Source of the DNA: WTFY01 sp011523795
GTDB lineage: Bacteria; Pseudomonadota; Gammaproteobacteria; UBA4575
Reading direction: 5' to 3'
NCBI GenBank assembly: GCA_965207475.1
Contig: OZ242278.1
Location: forward strand, 186,001 to 250,000
Length of the DNA stretch: 64,000 bases
A model generated the notes under the pieces. The model worked only from the letters and a program-made list of their open reading frames with translations, made no database searches and had not been told where the DNA came from. Numbering within the stretch: position 1 is the first letter of the stretch; each line of letters begins with the position of its first letter. Shown here in pieces: positions 43,685 through 51,607 of the stretch. The translations under genes and the position numbers were made by a program.

Positions 43685-44707
43685 ATGGAAAACTCTTCAC
43701 AAACCATGGACACCTTCATGCGTCCGCTGAGAGATCTCAGGATTTCAGTTACGGACAGGTGTAATTTTCGCTGTACATATTGCATGCCGAAAGAGGTGTT
43801 TAACGCCGATTATAAGTTCTTACGCAGGGAACAGTTGCTAAATTTCGAAGAGATTGTAAGGATTTCGGAAATATTTGCTGGGCTGGGAGTGAGGAAGATA
43901 CGCTTGACAGGAGGTGAGCCTCTTTTGCGAAAAGACATTCCTGTGTTGATTCGCCAGCTTGCGGATATCAGTTCGATAGAGGATATCAGCCTGACCACCA
44001 ATGGCGTGCTGCTTACGGAAAAGCTTGCCCAGGAGTTGAGGGAAGCCGGTTTGAAACGCATAACGATCAGCCTGGATACGCTTGACCAGGACGTATTCTG
44101 CCGTATCAGTGATGTCAGGGCTGATGTCAATCAGGTGCTACAGGCTATCGGACACGCTGAATCTGCCGGGCTTGCACCGATCAAGATCAATGCTGTCGTG
44201 AAAAAGGGTGTCAATGAATCCTCAATCTTGCCCATGGCGAGGTACTTTCGTGGCAGCGGGAAGATCTTACGCTTTATCGAGTTCATGGATGTAGGGCACA
44301 CCAATCACTGGAAGCTCGATGACGTATTCCCGGCAGCCGATATCGTTCGCGAAATTCGCAAGGAATATCAAATAAGACCTGCAGAGGCCAACTATCGGGG
44401 CGAAGTGGCCAAGAGATGGCTGTACGAAGACGGAGGAGGCGAGATAGGAATTATCTCTTCTGTCACGCAGCCGTTTTGCAGAAGTTGCACACGGGCAAGG
44501 TTATCTGCTGAAGGAAAGCTGTTCACATGCCTGTTTGCGACCAAGGGGTATGATTTGAAACACTTGTTGCGTGAAGGCGCAGATGATAAGTACATCGCTG
44601 CTGTGATAGGGTCCATGTGGGAAAAGCGTGACGACCGTTATTCGGAAATTCGCACATCGGAAACAGTCTTGTTGCCCAAAGTGGAAATGTCATATATCGG
44701 CGGCTAA
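43685..44707 (+). CDS. moaA: GTP 3',8-cyclase MoaA
   Basis: MoaA is a radical-SAM enzyme that begins molybdopterin synthesis. The N-terminal cluster motif CNFRCTYC uses Cys26, Cys30 and Cys33, and the C-terminal cluster is held by FCRSCTRARLSAEGKLFTC. The end YIGG is the conserved double glycine. The region LTGGEPLLRKDIPVLI binds SAM. An ATG at 43685 is used; MDTFMRP seven codons later is another. The length is 340 residues. No moaB/C/D/E neighbour follows; the tRNA-Cys gene is next. Confidence 0.95.
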   Translation: MENSSQTMDTFMRPLRDLRISVTDRCNFRCTYCMPKEVFNADYKFLRREQLLNFEEIVRISEIFAGLGVRKIRLTGGEPLLRKDIPVLIRQLADISSIEDISLTTNGVLLTEKLAQELREAGLKRITISLDTLDQDVFCRISDVRADVNQVLQAIGHAESAGLAPIKINAVVKKGVNESSILPMARYFRGSGKILRFIEFMDVGHTNHWKLDDVFPAADIVREIRKEYQIRPAEANYRGEVAKRWLYEDGGGEIGIISSVTQPFCRSCTRARLSAEGKLFTCLFATKGYDLKHLLREGADDKYIAAVIGSMWEKRDDRYSEIRTSETVLLPKVEMSYIGG

Positions 44708-44808
44708 GTGACTGGTTTGGCAGGATAAGGAGTCAAAAACCTGCCCAAGAAAGGATCAATGCTTGAATCCTGGGAATGTAACGATCATGCTTGCAATCGG
44801 TTCACAAA

Positions 44809-44882
44809 GGCTAGGTGGCAGAGTGGTGATGCAGCGGCCTGCAAAGCCGTCTATACCGGTTCGATTCCGGTCCTAGCCTCCA
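44809..44882 (+). tRNA. tRNA-Cys(GCA)
   Basis: The acceptor stem GGCTAGG pairs with CCTAGCC, and the anticodon loop of CGGCCTGCAAAGCCG presents GCA. The T-loop is GGTTCGATTCC. The discriminator is T and CCA is encoded, giving 74 nt. It lies seven bases before tRNA-Leu, matching the cysT-leuZ order of E. coli, where glyW would precede it. Confidence 0.97.
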
Positions 44883-44889
44883 TTTACCG

Positions 44890-44974
44890 GCCCGGGTGGC
44901 GGAATGGGTAGACGCAAGGGACTTAAAATCCCTCGCCTGTAAAAGGCGTGCCGGTTCGACTCCGGCCCCGGGCA
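44890..44974 (+). tRNA. tRNA-Leu(TAA)
   Basis: The acceptor stem GCCCGGG pairs with CCCGGGC. The anticodon stem-loop AGGGACTTAAAATCCCT presents TAA. A long variable arm (TCGCCTGTAAAAGGCGT) follows, as in type II tRNAs. The discriminator is A; the next bases are CAA, so CCA is not encoded, unlike the tRNA-Cys and tRNA-Gly genes here. The mature part is 85 nt. Confidence 0.96.
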
Positions 44975-45398
44975 CAATTTTGCTAGGTGACTGCATGCCA
45001 AGTAACCTAGGGCGACGTGCTGGAGGTCCACGCACAGACCCGCGTTACTCCCCAGGGTGCTCAGCAAATGCGAGAGTGACGCGGTCGCCTATGGGGCTCC
45101 GAGGCCGGTAACCGCACTGTGTATTTTTGAGAGCCAAGTGCTCTGCAAATTACGGCGTCGAAATTTTTAGCGTAGGAGTAAGAAGATTTTCCGTAACGGA
45201 TTCGCCTTATCCACCCCGACGATGGTTCTGCTAGTCTTCATCTTGGACTCTACGGTTTGCTTGCGAAGAGCTTGCTCTTCCCACTTTGTACTTTGATGCC
45301 ATCGGTCCGCTAAGGTCCAACTTAACCCTCCGGCCCTTGAGCATCAGGGGGTGGGAGGCATCCATCCCATTCCTCCTTACGCTCTTCATGCATCGCGG
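44975..45398. other. Non-coding stretch after the tRNA pair, no supported gene
   Basis: About 420 bases contain no recognisable protein on either strand. A 16-base palindrome (GAAGAGCTTGCTCTTC) lies at 45265-45280. I see no copy of the tRNA-Leu 3' end that would mark an integration site. Composition changes towards high GC at its right end, where the hydrolase gene begins. Confidence 0.4.
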
Positions 45399-46337
45399 TC
45401 ATGCGACGATCCCATTGTCTGCGAGGAAATCACCGAACGTAGCGAAGCACCGTTCTGGCTCCTCGAGCTGCAGAAGATGGCTGGTATTAGGGACGAAGGC
45501 ATAGTCGATGCCGAATGTTTTGCAAAACAACTTGCAACAGGGCGCGCTCTTCGACGCATCTTGGGACTTCGGGTCGGAGCTGACAATCAGGAGTGGACGG
45601 GTCGGCGGGCCTGCCTTCTTCCAGATCGGCAGCTCAGTGACCTCGGTATAGAGACCAGCTTCAACTGGCCCCGGGCAGCAGAGCAGCCATTCTCCACACA
45701 CGGGATCGAAGCGCAGCGTCGAGCGTGCGTTAAGCTCCGCCACCCCCTTCCGCAGGCGCCGGAACCGGTGCAGGTTGCGGAATACATCGGCCAGCTCACT
45801 GGGGTTCGGGAATCGATTCTTGCGGATCAGGGCGGCGTCGCGCAAAGCCTCGCCCTCGGTCACCAGAGGGCCGCGCTGCGGATTGCCTTCCGGTGGGACC
45901 ACTGGCGGGTCGAACAGCACCAACGCATCCCAGTGCCAGACGTCTTCTATGATCGAGAGCAGCGCCGCGATCGCCGACATGGAATGGAAGACACCGATAG
46001 TAGCCTTCTCTCCCCATTCCCCGGCAATTGCGCCATGCACTGCCGCGTTGTCGCGCGCAAAGCGAGGATAGTGGTGTGCCCCGGCCGCGTGGAACGGGTT
46101 GCGCCCGCAGTTGCGAATATCGAACAGGGCGAGGTCGAATCGTTCCAGCATCAGTCGCCAGAACGGGAAGTAGGAATCGCTCGCAAAGCCGTTTCCGTGG
46201 CTCAGCACGACACGCGGGCCGGACAGGTTGCCGTGGCGCACTACGCGTATCGGCGCGCCGTCGTCCATCGCGAGGTCAAGGATTGCGGCGGGCTCGGGCA
46301 GGACGAACCCGGTCTCGTCTTGTTGGCGTTTCACCAC
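45399..46337 (-). CDS. Alpha/beta-fold hydrolase
   Basis: This GC-rich gene encodes an alpha/beta hydrolase of about 312 residues. The oxyanion segment is VVLSHGNGFASDSYFPFWRL, the nucleophile elbow reads GVFHSMSAIAALLS (a variant of GHSxG with Phe for Gly), and the late histidine is in NTSHLLQLEEPERC. LVLFDPPVVPPEG after the elbow is typical. The true start is unsure: a GTG pair near 46337 just after the stop of the upstream frame is preferred, and an ATG at 46268 is possible. The substrate is unknown. The base composition is unlike its neighbours, which suggests recent transfer. Confidence 0.75.
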   Translation of the reverse strand: MVKRQQDETGFVLPEPAAILDLAMDDGAPIRVVRHGNLSGPRVVLSHGNGFASDSYFPFWRLMLERFDLALFDIRNCGRNPFHAAGAHHYPRFARDNAAVHGAIAGEWGEKATIGVFHSMSAIAALLSIIEDVWHWDALVLFDPPVVPPEGNPQRGPLVTEGEALRDAALIRKNRFPNPSELADVFRNLHRFRRLRKGVAELNARSTLRFDPVCGEWLLCCPGPVEAGLYTEVTELPIWKKAGPPTRPLLIVSSDPKSQDASKSAPCCKLFCKTFGIDYAFVPNTSHLLQLEEPERCFATFGDFLADNGIVA

Positions 46338-46353
46338 GTCGTATGCAGCAATG

Positions 46354-47022
46354 TCACGTTGCCGCGGTGCTGGCTGACCACATGCACTCGGACGGAAGGC
46401 AGGAAAGGAACTCCGAAGAAAGCAGAAGCCAGTCGTTTGCACCTGTGTCGAGGCGTTCGAGACTCCATAGCAAATGGCGCCGATAGAGATGTGTCGTCGG
46501 CTCAATAGAGGACAGCCGGTCAGACATAGCGATACGGCCACCCTCGTCCTCGCTCAAAAGCGAGGACGAGTTGTAGATGAGCAGGCACCACTTGGAGACA
46601 TCGTCAGGAAAGCCGCCCATCCTGGCGTTCATCGACATGATCGTGCAGAAAGTCTCGTCATTGGTGTACTCCGGAGCATGTTCACGGAATCGGTGCCAGC
46701 CGACGCCGTCGAAGAAGGCAGGCATCGATGGGATGCCTCGATCATAGAAGCTAGAACCCCAACCGGACCTGGAACTGTCGCAGTTCCTGAATGCCAGGAA
46801 AAGTCTAATCCATTGTAACCATCCGGTAAAGACCGCAGTACGTGAGCCCCGAGTGCGCGGACCTGGCTGATCAGCTATGATTTCATGCCCAGCGCGATAC
46901 CACGCAGGCAGCACTTGGCATTGTTCGTCAGGCAGATGCGCCGTCGTCAAGGAAGCGGACGATGAGGACCTGGTTAGGCGCACGGCTTTGAATTCAGCGG
47001 CCGGCCCGGGCGCTGCACCCAA
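46354..47022 (-). CDS. Unknown open frame upstream of the hydrolase
   Basis: This frame of up to 222 residues stops 17 bases before the likely hydrolase start on the same strand. The part from about residue 85 on looks protein-like (AFFDGVGWHRFREHAPEY, DRLSSIEPTTHLYRRHLLWS, ANDWLLLSSEFLSCLP), whereas the first 80 residues look like chance sequence. I recognise no family. It may be a shorter gene starting near 46800 or a remnant. Its tight spacing to the hydrolase suggests a two-gene acquired unit. Confidence 0.35.
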   Translation of the reverse strand: MGAAPGPAAEFKAVRLTRSSSSASLTTAHLPDEQCQVLPAWYRAGHEIIADQPGPRTRGSRTAVFTGWLQWIRLFLAFRNCDSSRSGWGSSFYDRGIPSMPAFFDGVGWHRFREHAPEYTNDETFCTIMSMNARMGGFPDDVSKWCLLIYNSSSLLSEDEGGRIAMSDRLSSIEPTTHLYRRHLLWSLERLDTGANDWLLLSSEFLSCLPSECMWSASTAAT

Positions 47023-47560
47023 ACCGGCATCATCCTATCGAATGGGATTTGGAAAACGCTGACGTACAAATCTGAAAAGACTGCGTTCTTCCAATCATTC
47101 AGGGAACTGTATTCTCTTCCAGGACAAATCATCATCATCGCGGTTATGTGCACAAGCTTGTGAAATCCAACTGCTTCATGCAGACAAACGATATGAGCAT
47201 GTCCCCCTGTATGCCAGACAACTTCGCTTGAGATCAGGGAAAGCATGCGGAATTATGCCGGATGCCGCGTTAAAAATAATTTTCTCAAGACGACTTAGAG
47301 TCGCATTCAGGTTTGCAAACACCAAGACTAGGTCCTTGTCAGTATCAGGCTTGTTGCCTGCTGCGAAGGCTCCCGTTACATGCCTGTTTCCTGGAATATC
47401 TAGCTATGGCATGTATATCGAAGGAATTTGCTGAACGTATTAGCGTCATTTACTGACTGGTATGATCTGAAGAATTTATGCGGTATTCAATGTATAAGAG
47501 TATAAGTCTTTGTTATTAAATGGAAATGCCATTCGCTTCACAAACTGCGATACCCTGGAA
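47023..47560. other. Sparse region, no supported gene
   Basis: Short frames on both strands give no recognisable protein. Together with the preceding high-GC hydrolase unit this makes about 2.9 kb between tRNA-Leu and fur with little normal coding content. No transposase, integrase or repeat is visible. Confidence 0.4.
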
Positions 47561-47599
47561 CCAACATTATAATTTCAGTGTATCTCTTTTTGGGAATGT

Positions 47600-47836
47600 G
47601 CTATCTTATGTACGGTGGCTAAAAGCACCTCTGAAGTATTACACCAAACGAGAGAGGCCAGAAGGAGCAATAACAAGAATATCCTAAATCACTTCTGCAC
47701 CGGCCACCAGCCTGCGTAAGAAACATTAGCTAACCCTTTCTCCTCTAGTTGGGTTATAAATTAAAACAACAAGCTAAAGTGACTGCGCGAAAAAAGGCAA
47801 CTATCAACCCGTCCATCGTGGCGGGTTTTGTTTTTT
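47600..47836 (+). promoter_or_regulatory. Candidate attenuator-like leader upstream of fur
   Basis: AACCC at 47732-47736 can pair with GGGTT at 47751-47755. The same GGGTT can instead pair with AACCC at 47806-47810, which would break up the terminator that follows. Two exclusive pairings ahead of a terminator form the general layout of an attenuator or riboswitch, but pairing of five bases is weak evidence. A separate small RNA ending at the terminator is the other reading. A possible -10 (TATCTT) is at 47602-47607. Confidence 0.3.
47806..47836 (+). terminator. Rho-independent terminator before fur
   Basis: AACCCGTCC (47806-47814) pairs with GGCGGGTT (47820-47827) with one bulged T, closed by an ATCGT loop, and TTTTGTTTTTT follows at once. 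This is a strong intrinsic terminator facing fur, which starts 89 bases further on. No protein gene precedes it on this strand for more than 2.8 kb, so it must end an RNA or a leader. Confidence 0.8.
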
Positions 47837-47924
47837 ATAGGTACACTACATCTGTAACGCTAACTAGTACAAGGTGGCTCGTTGTCCTTCGTACAGCCAC
47901 TATTTCGAGAAGCTGAGGACGTTA

Positions 47925-48359
47925 ATGGAAAACCAAGATCTAAAACGTGCAGGGCTAAAAGTTACATTTTCTCGCATGAAAATTCTGGAACTGCTTGAAA
48001 ACTCTGAAAAAAGGCACATGAGTGCTGAGGATATTTACCGGACCTTGCTTAATGGCGGGGAAGAGATCGGGCTTGCCACCATCTACAGGGTGCTTACACA
48101 GTTTGAAGGAGCAGGTCTAGTCATCCGTCATCACTTTGAAACTGGTCAGGCCGTGTTTGAACTGGAGCGTGGCAGTCATCATGATCATCTCATATGCGTA
48201 AAGTGCGGAAAGATTATCGAGTTTGTCGATGCCTCTATTGAGGCCAAGCAAAAGGAAATTGCAGAGGAAAAGGGTTTCCGGATTTCTGACCATTCCCTGG
48301 TGATCTACGGAGTGTGTAACAACAAGAATTGCCCGCAGCAAGATGCGCTGAACAGTTGA
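47925..48359 (+). CDS. fur: Ferric uptake regulator Fur
   Basis: Fur represses iron-uptake genes when loaded with ferrous iron. The winged-helix part covers residues 1-85 (KRAGLKVTFSRMKILELLEN, GLATIYRVLTQFEGAGLV). The metal-binding HHDHLICVKCGKIIEF carries the regulatory histidines and the first CX2C, and the second cysteine pair is in GVCNNKNC near the C-terminus. The ATG at 47925 gives the canonical MENQDLKRAGLK start and 144 residues; an earlier GTG at 47874 is unlikely. It is separated from a P450 gene by 52 bases. Confidence 0.95.
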   Translation: MENQDLKRAGLKVTFSRMKILELLENSEKRHMSAEDIYRTLLNGGEEIGLATIYRVLTQFEGAGLVIRHHFETGQAVFELERGSHHDHLICVKCGKIIEFVDASIEAKQKEIAEEKGFRISDHSLVIYGVCNNKNCPQQDALNS

Positions 48360-48411
48360 TGTCCCGGTTTCGGGTATTTTCTCGGGCAACCAAATAGAAT
48401 CCAGTCTGCGA

Positions 48412-49776
48412 ATGCCTGCCTCGACTTTCCCCCCAGGACCTGACGGTACAGGCAAGCTGGGTTGTTTGCCGGAGATGCGTCAAAACCCCATGAAATTCCT
48501 GGAAAAAGTGGCGCATGACTATGGAGGGATTGCGCGTATCAACCTGGGTGCATACTACTCTTACCTAGTGTCCGAGCCAAAGCTTATCAAGGAAGTGCTT
48601 GTAGACCACTATGATCAATACAAGAAAAACACGCGTTACAAGCAGGTGCGCATGGTGATCGGAGAGGGCATGCTGCTGAGCGAGGGAGAAGTCTGGAAAC
48701 AGCAACGAACTTTCGCTCAGCCCAAGTTTACTGCCAAGGCACTGGATTCACAGGTATGCTGGCTTTCAGCGCTTGCCTCCGAATTTTTGGATAGCTGGAA
48801 GAGCCATGCCGAATCGGGCAAGGCGATTGAACTGGAGTTTCAGTTCAATCTGTTGACCCAGTTATTGGCAGGAGTCTGGGTCATGGGTGCCGGCTTTCAG
48901 CAGCGCGCACACACAGTCGCTGCGATCTACAACAAGATTCGGATGAACTGGCCTGAAATGACTGATCTGAAAAGCAATCTCCTGAATCTGAAAAATCTCA
49001 GGAAAGCCGTGTATTTCAGGCACGCATTATCCAGTCTGAACCGGTGTGTCTATGAACTGCTTGATGAGTATCCTGAAATCATGCGTGAAGACATTGGCTT
49101 TCTCAGATACCTGCTTGCAGAAGGAGACCCGAAGAAACTCATCAGGCAAAACCGGCGCAGTATTCGGGACCAGCTTCTAACGCTGTTCGTCACGGCGTTT
49201 GAAACCACAGCGACATCGCTGTGCTGGACGCTGTATGTCATTGACAAATACCCCGAGGTCAAGCAGAAAATTTACGAGGAAATCGGAGCAGTACTTGGAC
49301 AGCATGACCCCACACCCGAGTTGCTTGGCAAGCTGGAATACACGGAAAAAGTCATCAAGGAATCCTTGCGCCTGTACTCATCCGTGCATTCTTTTTCCAG
49401 GGTGGCACTGGAAGACCATTCAATCGGGGGGTACAAGGTTCCCAAGGACATGACGGTTATCATATCTTCTTATGTCACGCACCGTCTTGCTGAGTACTGG
49501 GAGGATCCTGAAAGGTTTGATCCTCACCGATTTGACAAGGATCGTGCAGTAGGCAGGTCACGCTTCGCCTATATTCCCTTCGCAGCCGGACACAGGAACT
49601 GTATTGGCTCTTACATGGCCGTCATGCAGAGCAAACTCGTCGTGGCATTGATTGCACAACGATATGATCTCTCCCTGGTTCCAGGACATGTTGTTGAGCC
49701 CCAGGCCGCCACCACCATGCGCCCTAAATACGGGATGAAAATGCATGTGAGTAGCCTGCCTGCACTTGCCGCTTGA
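48412..49776 (+). CDS. Cytochrome P450
   Basis: This 454-residue haem monooxygenase has the I-helix oxygen-activation segment VTAFETTATSLCW, the K-helix KESLR (ExxR), PERFDPHRF and the haem loop FAAGHRNCIGSYMAV with the cysteine ligand near residue 403. It has no N-terminal membrane anchor, so it is probably soluble. The sequence resembles the CYP4-like/fatty-acid-hydroxylating clades of bacteria, but family assignment needs alignment. No reductase is next to it; a plant-type ferredoxin at 14.9 kb and a host ferredoxin reductase are possible donors. Confidence 0.93.
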   Translation: MPASTFPPGPDGTGKLGCLPEMRQNPMKFLEKVAHDYGGIARINLGAYYSYLVSEPKLIKEVLVDHYDQYKKNTRYKQVRMVIGEGMLLSEGEVWKQQRTFAQPKFTAKALDSQVCWLSALASEFLDSWKSHAESGKAIELEFQFNLLTQLLAGVWVMGAGFQQRAHTVAAIYNKIRMNWPEMTDLKSNLLNLKNLRKAVYFRHALSSLNRCVYELLDEYPEIMREDIGFLRYLLAEGDPKKLIRQNRRSIRDQLLTLFVTAFETTATSLCWTLYVIDKYPEVKQKIYEEIGAVLGQHDPTPELLGKLEYTEKVIKESLRLYSSVHSFSRVALEDHSIGGYKVPKDMTVIISSYVTHRLAEYWEDPERFDPHRFDKDRAVGRSRFAYIPFAAGHRNCIGSYMAVMQSKLVVALIAQRYDLSLVPGHVVEPQAATTMRPKYGMKMHVSSLPALAA

Positions 49777-49857
49777 ACAGGGAGCCAGCGACTGCGCCCG
49801 CTGATTACAGTACAGATTCCAGGCAGAGGGATTTCAAAAACTGCTATGACTCGCGCG

Positions 49858-50631
49858 TTAGCTTCTTGTCCCGGTACCCTTGTTCAGCAGATGAAGGGAT
49901 GTCATGAACAGGATGATTAGCAGCCCAACCATCACGGACATGGCAATCGCAAGGTTCACGTCTGACACGCCCAGTATTCCCATCCTGAAGCTGTTGACCA
50001 TATAGAGGATTGGGTTTGCATAGGAAGCCTTCTGCCAGAACTCCGGCAGCATGCTTATGCTGAAAAAGATGCCGCCCAAATAGGTCAACGGAGTCAGAAC
50101 AAACGTCGGAACAATCGAGGTGTCATCGAAACTCTTGGCAAAAATACCATTGATCACCCCGGCCGTTGAGAACAGGGCTGCGGTCAGGATGGAAGTCAGA
50201 ATGACAAGCGTGACATTCTGCAGCTGCAGGCGTGTAAAGACCAGTGCTGTCAAGGTAACAGCTACACCCACGATTAACCCTCGTGCCATGCCTCCCAGTA
50301 CGAACCCGAGGATGATGATGTAGTTCGGCATGGGTGATACCAGCATCTCTTCAATGTGGCGTTGAAACTTTGAACTGAAAAATGAAGAAACGGTATTTGC
50401 ATAGGAATTGGTAATGATTCCCATCATGATGAGTCCAGGGGCTATGAATTCGATGTAAGGATATCCATCCACGCTGCCTATCCTTGAGCCGATAAATTTC
50501 CCAAGAATCAGGAAGTACAAAGCAACCGTGATAGCCGACGGCAAGATTGTCTGCATCCAGATTCTTGTAAAACGTCGGATTTCTTTTACCAGGATCGTGT
50601 AGAGAGCCACCAGCTGGAGTGAGAGCTTCAT
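49858..50631 (-). CDS. ABC-2 type permease
   Basis: This 257-residue inner-membrane protein has six hydrophobic helices and the ABC-2 signature (LYFLILGKFIGSRIG, MLVSPMPNYIIILGFVLGGM, PLTYLGGIFFSISMLPEFWQ). It forms an exporter with the ATPase gene immediately upstream on the same strand, six bases apart. The pair resembles YadH/YadG of E. coli, whose substrate is not established. Confidence 0.9.
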   Translation of the reverse strand: MKLSLQLVALYTILVKEIRRFTRIWMQTILPSAITVALYFLILGKFIGSRIGSVDGYPYIEFIAPGLIMMGIITNSYANTVSSFFSSKFQRHIEEMLVSPMPNYIIILGFVLGGMARGLIVGVAVTLTALVFTRLQLQNVTLVILTSILTAALFSTAGVINGIFAKSFDDTSIVPTFVLTPLTYLGGIFFSISMLPEFWQKASYANPILYMVNSFRMGILGVSDVNLAIAMSVMVGLLIILFMTSLHLLNKGTGTRS

Positions 50632-50637
50632 GCCTGA

Positions 50638-51558
50638 CTATTCCGAGTTGCGATGGGTCATGGTGAGGAACAATTCCTCGAGGCGGTTCGCCTTGTTTCT
50701 TATGCTTGAGACGGTCACGCCGTGGCGGTCGAGCAGGTTGAATAGCCCGTGTAATGTCTTGTCGTAGGACAACGCAACTTCAAGTGTCTTGTCGTCCAAA
50801 AGCTTGTAACTGTAATCTTCAAGGTCAAGAGGCCGGGTAACCGGGTTTTGCAGGTAAAGGATAAAGCTTTCCTCTTTCAGTTTCTCCAGAAGCTTGCGCA
50901 TGGAGGTGTTCACGATTATCTTGCCACGGTCGATGATGCCTATGTTACGGCACAGGCTTTCTGCTTCTTCCAGGTAATGGGTCGTGAGTATGATGGTTCT
51001 GCCGTGGCTGTTGATTTCGCGCATCAGGTTCCATACCGATCTGCGAATCTCGATATCCACGCCTGCCGTAGGCTCATCCAGTATCAGCAACTCCGGGTCA
51101 TGCACGAGTGCACGCGCGATCAGCAGCCTGCGGTTCATGCCTCCGGAAAGCTGCCGGGGAGTCAGCTTGCGTTTTTCCCACAGGCTCAGGTTATTCAAGC
51201 TTTCCTCTGCGGCATGAAGTGCTGCATGACGGCCCATGCCAAAATAGCCTGCCTGGTTTTTGAGAATCTCAATAATGGGTTCGAATTTGTTGAAATTGAA
51301 GTCCTGCGGTACGACGCCAATCTTGCTCTTTGCCTGAGAAAAGTGCGTGTCTATGTCGTAGCCCATTACGCTCACCATGCCGGCTGACTTGCGCACGAGA
51401 GAGGTCACGATACCGATAAGTGTGGATTTGCCGGCACCGTTGGGACCCAGCAAGGCAAAGAAGTCGCCTTTCTCAATATCAAGGCTCACGTCATCCAGCG
51501 CGGTAACACCGTTTCGGTATGTTTTGCCGAGGTGTTTGATCGATAATGCGTATTCCAT
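50638..51558 (-). CDS. ABC transporter ATPase (YadG-like)
   Basis: This 306-residue ATPase powers the adjacent ABC-2 permease. The Walker A motif is GPNGAGKST, the signature is LSGGMNRRL and the Walker B motif is LLILDEPTAGVD, followed by the H-loop TTHYLEEAE. The C-terminal 90 residues (VTRPLDLEDYSYKLLDDKTL) form a regulatory extension as in YadG-like exporters. The MEYALSI start at 51558 is used; a single extra Met precedes it. Confidence 0.92.
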   Translation of the reverse strand: MEYALSIKHLGKTYRNGVTALDDVSLDIEKGDFFALLGPNGAGKSTLIGIVTSLVRKSAGMVSVMGYDIDTHFSQAKSKIGVVPQDFNFNKFEPIIEILKNQAGYFGMGRHAALHAAEESLNNLSLWEKRKLTPRQLSGGMNRRLLIARALVHDPELLILDEPTAGVDIEIRRSVWNLMREINSHGRTIILTTHYLEEAESLCRNIGIIDRGKIIVNTSMRKLLEKLKEESFILYLQNPVTRPLDLEDYSYKLLDDKTLEVALSYDKTLHGLFNLLDRHGVTVSSIRNKANRLEELFLTMTHRNSE

Positions 51559-51607
51559 CATGGGTTACAATGCACAGGTTGTTCAATTTTGAATTGACTC
51601 CGATACG

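Noticed and set aside
44708..44760. GGCAGG...CCTGCC hairpin after moaA as terminator
   Set aside because: The loop is long, the stem short and no T-run follows.
45265..45280. Palindrome GAAGAGCTTGCTCTTC as terminator or insertion-sequence end
   Set aside because: No T-run follows and no matching copy was seen, so neither reading is supported.
45351..46508. Long plus-strand open frame opposite the alpha/beta hydrolase
   Set aside because: It is an arginine- and cysteine-rich shadow frame produced by high GC; the minus strand reads a clear alpha/beta hydrolase over the same bases.
44890..47836. Integrative element inserted at tRNA-Leu
   Set aside because: No integrase is present and the 3' end of the tRNA is not repeated downstream, so an element with att sites cannot be supported; only a composition-based transfer suggestion is kept.
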